A stretch of 64,000 bases of DNA from Symsagittifera roscoffensis (Eukaryota; Xenacoelomorpha; Acoela; Convolutidae). The notes beneath the pieces are model-generated. The model ran no database searches. It worked only from the letters and a program-made list of their open reading frames with translations, and had not been told where the DNA came from. The position numbers and the translations under genes were made by a program. The stretch is taken from contig NC_087067.1 of NCBI RefSeq assembly GCF_963678635.1, forward strand, positions 18,917,639 through 18,981,638, read 5' to 3'. The number at the start of each line of letters is the position of its first letter. Positions within the stretch are counted from its first letter, which is position 1. Shown in pieces: positions 58,675-64,000 of the stretch.

Positions 58675-59962
58675 TGTATTTATTTATGTATTTATTTATT
58701 TATTTATGTATTGATTTTTTTTTATTGCTTATTTATTTATCAGGTGTTTTTTGTTTATTTATTGATATTTATTTCTATATTTATTTAATTATTCTTTCTT
58801 TCATTTAGTTTTGCTTTTATTATTTATGTATGTGTATTTATTTAATTCATTTACTTTCATTTATTTATATTATGGGTCTGTTTGTTTGGTTATTTGTTCA
58901 TGAGATATATATTTTTTCATGTTAATTTAATTATTTGTACATTTCACTTTTGCTTTTATTTATTTATTTATTTATTTATGTATGTATTTATTTATTTATG
59001 TATTGATTTATTTTTTTATTGTTTATTTATTTATCAGGTGTGTTTTGTTTATTCGTTGATATTTATTGCTATATTTATTTTTGGTGTATACATGTATTAG
59101 TACGATTTTTTGTTCTAGAACTGTTATTCTTCAATTATTAGTTGTTCAAGTTGTTTGGTTTTTGCTTCAGTTTCTATGCCTTCGGTGTATTGCGCGTAGC
59201 GCCTATGTTTTCATTGGTCTTCTTAAATTCGTTGACACTTCTGCAGGTAACTTTTACCTGTTTAGAATTCAAATTGTTTTACTAAATAGAAAACAAATGG
59301 CGCTTTCCACTAACAAATGTTTAATTAGCGCAGAAAAAAATAATTTCAGAAAAAATCACGAAATTCAACGAGGTTGCAGTGTTGTTGTTTCAGGATACTT
59401 GAAGTAGGCATGTTTAGTGCAAGCTTTTCGTATGTGCCCCCGTGAATCTCATTTTAATACGAATGCGTAGATTATTCAAGAGTAAAATGAAATAATTGTT
59501 TGTTTTATACCCTTGCGATCAGCAAGGGTATTGCAGGCAGGTACTAGACTTTTTTCCCGTAAATAACTCGTTCTCATAGAATGGTCGAAAATGGAATGGT
59601 AATCAATAAATGATTTTGGATTTTCATTAAAAGCCGTCGATTGTTAGTGGCTTTCTTTTTCTTTCCTGTCTGCTAGCCTGCAATGCTATTTTTATGTGGT
59701 ATCGGAAGTGGTGCGAAGCTCCGCTTCACCTTTGTGTATTTAATTTTGAGATAGAAATAAATTCATTGAAGTAGGAATTACTTTTTCTATACTTTCGTCA
59801 AACATGTATTTATTTTTTGTTCAGGTGAATGGACTAGTGGGCACAGTGTTGTCTGAGTTCCTGTGGCTGTGGGGTTGTTTCCTCACCTCATCCCTAGCAG
59901 CCACTCTCTCCCTCTCAATGACTACTCCTCTCTCCATGCTCACTGACGCCGTCTTCAGACAC
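45197..59962 (+). CDS. SLC35F5: SLC35F5-like solute carrier, ten internal exons
   Basis: Multi-pass membrane transporter of the drug/metabolite transporter superfamily; SLC35F5 relatives are poorly characterised carriers of intracellular membranes. Recalled human blocks match in order: LLVDVIWVASSEL to [34 protein letters not shown] to SKPFFTTYIKTCMFSILLTGF; RVRFSNIMEIRQL to [37 protein letters not shown] to SSTSGIFVCVLAALFPSNSTDQFT; GFVGLFNLLLLWPGFFLLH to GFVGVFNMVLIGPGLYVFH; and the invariant GTVLSEFLWLWGCFLTSS. Every junction has AG/GT borders and matching phases, except for one uncertain donor. Exons: 45197-45275, 45349-45498, 50451-50513, 51150-51333, 52155-52276, 52662-52831, 54144-54184 (or longer), 55118-55258, 55493-55605, 59825-59962. 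The N-terminal start and the last exons are not in view. Confidence 0.92.
45349..45498 (+). CDS. SLC35F5: SLC35F5-like exon b
   Basis: Acceptor TTTTTTCAG, donor CAG|GTATTG. Fifty codons, phase 0 at both ends: YIYVDSNYSKPFFTTYIKTC then MFSILLTGFVFSRSWRAQC. It contains the conserved KPFF motif and the second helix. Confidence 0.93.
45499..46500 (+). other. First part of the 4.95-kb intron after exon b
   Basis: No gene seen. A 50-codon open stretch at 45,568-45,717 was considered and rejected as an exon. The phrase TTTCAGGAGGC occurs twice near 46,175 and 46,210. Confidence 0.5.
46500..47230. repeat. G/A-rich degenerate repeat (GCAAGGCAGG words)
   Basis: About 730 bases in which variants of GCAAGGCAGGGCAG and GCAAAGCAAGGCAG recur without a fixed period. 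The complement is C/T-rich, which produces a long artificial frame (LPLLPLPCHF-like). It is intronic and strongly asymmetric between strands. Confidence 0.9.
47231..50020 (+). other. Middle of the intron, no gene seen
   Basis: AT-rich sequence. The minus strand at 49,183-49,449 has an 88-codon frame with an imperfect internal duplication (MEMPRF..DDHKPRK and TEMPRL..EDHMQKK), matched by a 60-base DNA duplication (GGAGATGCCACGC twice). There is no family match and it is probably a small tandem duplication. The rest holds no feature I can support. Confidence 0.4.
50026..50235 (+). repeat. Degenerate copy of the interspersed repeat with a tRNA-like core
   Basis: TGGTAGCTAGCGTTAA, a B-box-like GAGGTTCGATTC near 50,090, then a body ending TTGCGAAGTGCATCTTCGCC (about 50,195-50,215), as in the copies at 56.5, 57.4 and 60.9 kb. 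Confidence 0.55.
50451..50513 (+). CDS. SLC35F5: SLC35F5-like exon c (small, acidic)
   Basis: Acceptor CGATTTTTTAG, donor CTA|GTAAGT. Twenty-one codons, phase 0 both sides: NLEDDATLDCSDEDTYSAHP plus L. It falls in the poorly conserved acidic cytosolic loop of the family, so it is supported mainly by splice sites and phase. Confidence 0.65.
50514..51149 (+). other. Intron between exons c and d
   Basis: Contains the phrase CGTAGCGAGCTTGCAAGC near 50,730, shared with the repeat copy at 60.67 kb. Nothing else is recognised. Confidence 0.5.
51150..51333 (+). CDS. SLC35F5: SLC35F5-like exon d
   Basis: Acceptor TTTTAATATCTCAG, donor AAG|GTCAGT; starts in phase 0 and ends in phase 1. It encodes a Ser/Pro-rich loop and then [20 protein letters not shown] and MARMSYTQ, matching the conserved VRFSN-MEIRQL and LSRMSY segments of the family. 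Confidence 0.9.
51568..51959 (+). mobile_element. 5'-truncated LINE with 12-bp target duplication
   Basis: ATATAGCTAGTC flanks the insert on both sides (51568-51579 and 51948-51959). The 368-base insert reads like the end of a non-LTR ORF2: RPSIAQIRSRYSPYLNTSLN, then in another frame TPIDSWLRSTEVATFLGLG and a stop (compare the xPVEVAxFLGL end of many arthropod and other invertebrate LINEs), then a tail AATAAATACAACAACAAG. It is dead on arrival, frame-shifted between the two blocks, and unrelated to the CR1/L2-like LINE above. Confidence 0.88.
52155..52276 (+). CDS. SLC35F5: SLC35F5-like exon e
   Basis: Acceptor CGGTTTAG, donor CTG|GTCAGT. It completes the split Gly codon from exon d, then IMYQRHQRNATGGPYAPYST and QKLTLIETMRVALTFSIL, the start of a transmembrane helix that exon f completes. 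Confidence 0.85.
52277..52661 (+). other. Intron between exons e and f
   Basis: AT-rich, nothing recognised. Confidence 0.5.
52662..52831 (+). CDS. SLC35F5: SLC35F5-like exon f
   Basis: Acceptor TGTTGTTTTAG, donor TTAG|GTAATT; phase 0 in, phase 2 out. SFFGGWAYSEALALAEPSVV then NVISSTSGIFVCVLAALFPS and DQFTFSKLAAAFV, among the best-conserved blocks of the family. Confidence 0.95.
52832..54143 (+). other. Intron between exons f and g
   Basis: Contains two related tRNA-like segments near 53,398-53,475 and 53,560-53,650 (GCTTGAGAC(G)ACAAAG then B-box-like GTTTGAATCCGAAC and GTTTGATTCCAGTC), and a degenerate copy of the TACCCTTGC palindrome near 53,026. Otherwise T-rich and without genes. Confidence 0.55.
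54144..54184 (+). CDS. SLC35F5: SLC35F5-like exon g (3' limit uncertain, up to 54336)
   Basis: Acceptor TGTTTCAG; one base completes a Ser codon with exon f, then AVGVVLVTMASSQ, matching SIGGVVLVNLAGS. The frame stays open with a Pro/Asn/Gly-rich stretch to a good donor ATG|GTGAGG at 54336, but that donor is phase 0, whereas all plausible acceptors of exon h need phase 1. The donor CAAG|GTGGTA at 54184 is phase 1 and gives a protein close to family length; CCG|GTGGTG near 54,243 is also in phase. An extra exon is another possibility. Confidence 0.7.
54337..55117 (+). other. Intron between exons g and h
   Basis: T-rich, no features. Several long A/T homopolymer runs. Confidence 0.5.
55118..55258 (+). 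CDS. SLC35F5: SLC35F5-like exon h
   Basis: Donor ATGG|GTAAGC style at 55258 (phase 1). Encodes SSAQLGVIWALLGAFVYSVY then LVTLKHQVGNEENLNIAMFY, matching [20 protein letters not shown] and LDIPMFF. The acceptor may be CAG at 55117 or TCTTCAG at 55144; both fit the same phase. Confidence 0.88.
55259..55492 (+). other. Intron between exons h and i
   Basis: Short AT-rich intron. A reading frame continues into it by chance. Confidence 0.7.
55493..55605 (+). CDS. SLC35F5: SLC35F5-like exon i
   Basis: Acceptor TGTTTGCAG, donor GTG|GTAAAT. Phase 1 in, phase 0 out. GFVGVFNMVLIGPGLYVFHA and LGWEKFSLPPLNTLGYIV. Confidence 0.95.
56155..56660 (+). repeat. Interspersed repeat with tRNA-like core, copy 1
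   Basis: Begins GGCAAACTCAACTATCGAAC and includes AATCGCAAATCAAAGTGTTC and TCATAGCATCTGTTCTC; then a tRNA-like core GTGGCTGAGTGGTTAGTG (A box) with AGATCGAATCC (B box) at about 56,480-56,545, then CTTATTGCACTTC and TTGTCGTGTTCTCTCTAGTG. The body is shared with 57.3 and 60.7 kb. Confidence 0.7.
57285..57620 (+). repeat. Interspersed repeat with tRNA-like core, copy 2
   Basis: Tail of the body (CTAACTTGCAAATAAAAGTG, TAGCAACTATTCTCTG), a core with TGACTGCGTGGTTAGTG and CATGTTCGAATCTC, then GCTTTTCGTCGTGTTCCTGC. It is closely related to copies 1 and 3. Confidence 0.7.
58310..59060. repeat. (TTTA)n microsatellite region
   Basis: About 750 bases of imperfect TATTTATT repeats interrupted by unique words. 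The block with TATGGGTCTGTTTGTTTGG occurs twice (near 58,560 and 58,870), so a segment of about 310 bases was duplicated. The open frames here are low-complexity artefacts. Confidence 0.93.
59507..59531. repeat. Palindrome ATACCCTTGC-GATCA-GCAAGGGTAT
   Basis: Perfect 10-bp inverted repeat with a 5-base loop. A diverged copy lies near 53,024-53,050. It may be the end of a short interspersed element; the rest of such an element is not defined here. Confidence 0.8.
59825..59962 (+). CDS. SLC35F5: SLC35F5-like exon j
   Basis: Acceptor TTTGTTCAG, donor CAC|GTACGT. Forty-six codons, phase 0 both sides: VNGLVGTVLSEFLWLWGCFL then TSSLAATLSLSMTTPLSML and TDAVFRH, the signature of the SLC35F5 group. 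The following exons (family sequence FSWLFFAGAIPVFFSF) were not found up to 64000. Confidence 0.96.
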
Positions 59963-60669
59963 GTACGTCTTTTCTTCATTATTATCGTCAATTCAGTTCT
60001 TTTCGAGTTTTTTTTCACACCCTTTTTAACAACCATTTCGCACCTTTTTTTTCTTGTTTTTACATATGTGATAGTACAATTGGCAGCTTGTTGAAGATGC
60101 CTTAAAAACTAGTTCACGTAACACAAATTCAATAGTCTTGAAGTTTAAACAGTCGGACTGTCCAATCTAAATCAGTCTGTTATCGGGCTCTCTTTCCCAT
60201 TATAGCCCCCAACTGAAAAAAAAATAATGTTCCATAGGTTTTGTTTTTGTATTTAGAGGTGGGACTATAATTTGTTAAGGTTAGGGCCCAATGGGAAAGA
60301 TTCCAATCTGGTTAAAGACATTACACACAATACCCCTGCCTTGTCTGTTTCGGGGGCTGTTTCGTAACAACGTCTGTTTCGGGCCCAACAACGTGTGTTT
60401 CGGAATTTTCACACGATAAATTGAGTGAAAATTGTTACGAACTTTTATTAATTTTTGATTGATAAGCACTGGTTGTATAATCTCAAATCAGGTTTTTAAA
60501 TGTCACAATTGTATAATTAAGAGTCTATGAACGTAGTTCAGACTCTTATATAGGTCACTATGATTTTTTTGTTCATATTAGGAAAAGTCTTCAAATTGGT
60601 TCAGGCTTAAAAATACTTTTTCGAGGTTTGACTTTTGATTTCTTTTTAAGATCAGTTCACTTCCTTGGT

Positions 60670-61150
60670 TTACAGTAGCGAGCTTGCAAGCAATAGTGCA
60701 TTAGTGCGAAAAAAAATTTAAAACCTAACTCGCAAAGAAAAGTGTTGATTAAAAGTGTTCCTCTATTTGGTGGCTTTTTGCTATGATCACGATCTGTAGC
60801 ACTGAAAATGTCATAGCACCTGATCTCTGCTTTGTTTTTAGCCAGTTTTTGTGATGTATGTAGCGTCCGTTGCTGAGTGGATTTTGTTTGAGACTTATAA
60901 TCTCTAGGTCGCAGATCGAATCCGAGACGTAGCCGAATTTTTACTCATTCTAGGCATATTTCTAATTGTTCTTATTGCATTTTAGAGCTGCTTTTTGTCG
61001 TGTTATCGCTAGTGTTTGCAAAGTCCAGCTTCGCCAATATGTAAAATAAAGGCAAACTCCACTATCGAACAGCATGAATGTAAAGGTCACGAAAAACGTG
61101 ATTGGTTTTAGTTTCAAAAGTGGAATTAAGTTATCGATTTTCCTAGCGAA
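60670..61150 (+). repeat. Interspersed repeat with tRNA-like core, copy 3
   Basis: AGTAGCGAGCTTGCAAG, CTAACTCGCAAAGAAAAGTG, TCATAGCACCTGATCTCTGC, core GTTGCTGAGTGGATTTTG with CAGATCGAATCC, then TTGTCGTGTTATCGCTAGTG and AAAGGCAAACTCCACTATCG. The end phrase equals the start of copy 1, which suggests the family's true unit spans both parts. Confidence 0.7.
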
Positions 61151-62009
61151 ATAAAACTTTAACTCTTGATCCAGTTTTCTCAAATTGGGTTAATATCGTC
61201 AAAAAAGTGTCAATCATAAGTTATTTTAGAAATTCAAAGAGCTTCAAGGCCATCTTTTTTGTCTTTGAATTTCGAAAGTTGAGATTTTTTCAAAAAAGTC
61301 CGTATTTTTTTATTTCTGTCTGTTGGCTATGTTGATTTTTATTTCCTTTTTTCACGAAATCTCTTTTGGTTTTGGATTTATTTTTATTTCATTTAGTTCA
61401 GTTCACTTCCTTTGTTAAAAGTCACAAAAACGTGATCGACTGTGATATTAAAATTGATTTCAATTAACAGATTTCACAGCCAAAGGAAAATTTACCCATT
61501 GATAAAGTGTTTATACCTGCGAGTTTTAGTGAGCGTAGTGTAAAAGTACGACTCTTTTTTTTCAACCTAAGTCGCAACCATTGGTGCCACTTTAGGTGGC
61601 ACCTTTACGGCTTTTTGATAGCATATGCTTTGACATTCGAATAGTATTCAGTTAACACATTTGATGAAAATTTAATTCATCAAACAAACCGAAAAAGGCT
61701 ATTTGTTTCGAGCAGCAGTTCAATAATAAAAACTCGATTTCAGAAAATTTCCAACTCATTATGTCTCGAAGTTTCTTGAAATTAGTTTTTTATACATAAT
61801 TTGGCTCTAGCCTTTCCTTTTTATTACATGCAAAGTTAGTGTGGATGCCGTCAGTTTGTTATATTTCAATTTATATCATCCAAAATGGTTTCTATTCGTA
61901 TTTGGTGCTTATTTTGCTGCATTGCATTCGCAATTTATTAGCATACGTAGCTGCTTTATTTGTGGCCGGTTTTAGTAATTGTCCGATTTACGTGGCATTG
62001 ATGCGAAGA

Positions 62010-62200
62010 CAAGGGACTCCAAATCTCTTGGTCGTACAATGGAATCAGCCGTTGCAAAATTATCATATTTCAAGGCTTATTTTTACTTTTTTTTCTTTGA
62101 TAGAGCTGCTTTTTTGTTGTTTTCTCTCTGTTGTGTGCGAAGCACAGCTCCACATCTGTGTCTCAAATTGGGTTAATTATATATAAAAAAAGAAGAGTCA
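62010..62200 (+). repeat. Diverged 3' piece of the same interspersed repeat
   Basis: CAAGGCTTATTTTTAC, TAGAGCTGCTTTTTTGTTG, and TGTGCGAAGCACAGCTCC follow the order of the body in copies 1-3. The tRNA-like core is not recognisable. Confidence 0.5.
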
Positions 62201-62639
62201 ATCATAAATTGTTCTTTAAGTTCAAGGAGCTCTAAGGCCATCTGTTTTTCTTTGAAATTCGAAAGTTGAGATTTTCAAAAAAAATGGTCAGCTATTTTTT
62301 TTTACTTGCGTTCATTGACTCTGTTTCATGCATTTAAAATTGAACGTTACTTGTTTGATTTAATCTTTTATATATAAGCTTGAAATATTAAAAAGTTTGA
62401 TCGGTTCTGTGATAATATACACTATTTGTTTTTGTATAATCTATTATATATTTAAATGCGGGCTTCACTATCTGGCCATGTTTAAGCTTTTTCAACGTAT
62501 TATTTTTGCATGTTTAAGCTACATCGTATATTGCAATGGTTAAGATTTTTTTTTGATTTTCCAGGTTGATTTTAGTGGTTATTTTACCGAGTTTAAACTA
62601 AGCAGCCCATTATCGAATTAGGGGTTGCAAATTTGGCCT

Positions 62640-64000
62640 CCAATTTTTAATGCCCGAATCATTTTAGTTAACGAGATAAGACGATTTTTGAGATTTTTTC
62701 AAAAATTTTCAGAAATTTCAAATACCAAAATAGTTTACAAAACTTGTCCCCAACCCTGCAGTTGGGTGCTGTCGGAGTACTCTAAGGAGTTAAAAATCTT
62801 GCCTCCAAATAAATATGACTGTTCAAATCCTTGTAGTTTTCGAGATATGACGTTTTTTGTGATTTTTTCAAAAAATTTTCAGAAAACTTATATTAATTTT
62901 TTTTCGCAAAATCTGAAATTCTCAACCCTGTAGCTGGGTCCTGTCAGAGTAATCTCAAAGATTGCGGATCTTGCCTCCAAATATGACTGCTCAATTCTTT
63001 GTAGTTTTCGAGATATGACCTTTTTTGTGATTTTTTCAAAATTTTTCAGAAAACTTGAATTATTTTTTTTCTTTTAAATTCTGAAATTCTCAACCCTGTA
63101 GCTGGGTCCTGTCAGAGTAATCTCAAAGATTGCGGATCTTGCCTCCAAATATGACTGCTCAATTCTTTGTAGTTTTCGAGATATGACCTTTTTTGTGATT
63201 TTTTCAAAATTTTTCAGAAAACTTGAATTATTTTTTTTCTTTTAAATTCTGAAATTCCCAAACCTGTAGTAAGGTCCTTTCGGAGTACTCTCAAAGATTG
63301 CGAATCTTTCCTCCAAGTATGACTGCTCAATTCTTTGTAGTTTTCGAGATATGACCTTTTTTGTGATTTTTTCAAAATTTTTCAGAAAACTTAACCTATT
63401 ATTAGTTTCTAAAAATCTGAAATTCCCAACCCTGTAGTTAGGTCCTTTCGGAGTACTCTCAAAGATTGCGAATCTTTCCTCCAAGTATGACTGCTCAATT
63501 CTTTGTAGTTTTCGAGATATGACGTTTTTTGCGATTTTTTCAAAATTTTTCAGAAAACTTGAATTATTTTTTTTCTTTTAAATTCTGAAATTCCCAAACC
63601 TGTAGTAAGGTCCTGTCAGAGTACTCTCAAGGATTGCGAATCTTGCCTCCAAATATGACTGCTCAACTCTTTGTAGTTTTCGAGTTTTGACGTTTTTTGT
63701 GATTTTTTCAAAAAATTTCAGAAAATTTATGTTAATTTTTTTTCGCAAAATCTGAAATTCCCAACCCTGTAGCTGGGAGTAATCTCAAAGATTGCGGATC
63801 TTGCCTCCAAATATTAATTATTTTTCAAAATTTGAAATTCCCAACTCTATAGTTCGGTGTTGTCAGGGTACTCTAAAGAGTTGCAAATCTTGCCACATGC
63901 GACTGCTAAACGCGACTGCTCAAATGCTTTTCGTTTCCGAGATGTGACGTTTTTCGATTTTTTCAAAATTTCTCAAAGAGCTTATCTACAAAGAAATTCT
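62640..64000. repeat. 168-bp tandem repeat, running off the window
   Basis: The phrase CAACCCTGTAG (and variants) recurs at 62,751, 62,923, 63,091, 63,259, 63,427, 63,595 and 63,762, with spacings of 172, 168, 168, 168, 168 and 167; a shortened unit follows near 63,842. Each unit includes GATTGCGGATCTTGCCTCC and TTTGTAGTTTTCGAGATATG. Neighbouring units look about 90% identical. The array is intronic or lies beyond the gene, and continues past the window. Confidence 0.95.

Larger units (their letters stand above)
55606..59824 (+). other. 4.2-kb intron between exons i and j
   Basis: Holds the repeat copies at 56.2-56.7 kb and 57.3-57.6 kb, a tRNA-like patch near 56,865-56,915 (box-B-like GGTTCGGGTACC), the (TTTA)n region and the palindrome at 59,507. 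No other gene is seen. All long frames in it are T-rich and Phe/Tyr/Leu-rich. Confidence 0.6.
59963..62600 (+). other. Intron after exon j, with repeats
   Basis: No exon recognised. It holds repeat copy 3 (60.67-61.15 kb), a diverged copy near 62.01-62.20 kb, and two matches to the AAGGCCATCT phrase (61,240 and 62,230), each followed by a TTCGAAAGTTGAGATTTT phrase. Confidence 0.6.

Noticed and set aside
58283-59100. Phe/Tyr/Leu-rich membrane-like frames
   Set aside because: They are translations of (TTTA)n sequence.
62640-64000. CRISPR-like array
   Set aside because: The repeats are 168 bp, with no unique spacers, in a eukaryotic intron.

Overview
The window is from an invertebrate animal genome. 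It holds one spliced host gene with phase-consistent introns, tRNA-derived interspersed repeats, an AT-rich background, non-LTR retroposons and env-bearing Ty3/Gypsy-type LTR elements. I cannot name the phylum. The 200-base run of N at 1672-1871 is a scaffold gap of conventional size.

The first 44.7 kb is a nest of transposable elements. From left to right there is an isolated tRNA-derived SINE (about 645-880); the gag remnant and first part of the leader of an old minus-strand Gypsy-type element (element C, about 1.57-3.72 kb); element A, a 14.2-kb minus-strand env-bearing Gypsy-type element at 3725-17953, inserted in C's leader with a 5-bp target duplication GCAAG and unusually long LTRs of about 2.35 kb; the rest of C's leader, its primer-binding site and the start of its LTR (17.96 to about 20.4 kb); the 3' part of a minus-strand CR1/L2-like LINE (about 20.4-23.09 kb); element B, a 20.7-kb plus-strand Gypsy-type element at 23095-43818 with 897/896-bp LTRs, inserted into ORF1 of that LINE; and the 5' part of the LINE, with its PHD-finger ORF1 (43.82 to about 44.6 kb).

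Element B is the most unusual object here. Besides gag, protease, RT, RNase H and integrase it carries a minisatellite-rich 2.7-kb leader, a 2,040-bp tandem duplication, a segment that resembles a macro (ADP-ribose-binding) domain of the OARD1/TARG1 kind, and an unrecognised open frame of more than 900 codons where an env would be expected. Elements A, B and C share almost the same primer-binding site, so they probably use the same tRNA primer. LTR divergence, counted by eye, suggests B is younger (about 1.2%) than A (about 2%). C is older than A because A sits inside it.

From about 45.2 kb to beyond the window the plus strand carries the host gene, an SLC35F5-like solute carrier of the drug/metabolite transporter superfamily. 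Ten exons are visible, ending in the exon with VLSEFLWLWGCFLTSS at 59825-59962; the last exons lie outside. Its introns hold a 5'-truncated LINE with a 12-bp target duplication, a G/A-rich degenerate repeat, a (TTTA)n tract, several co-oriented copies of a repeat with a tRNA-like core, and a 168-bp tandem repeat that runs off the right edge.
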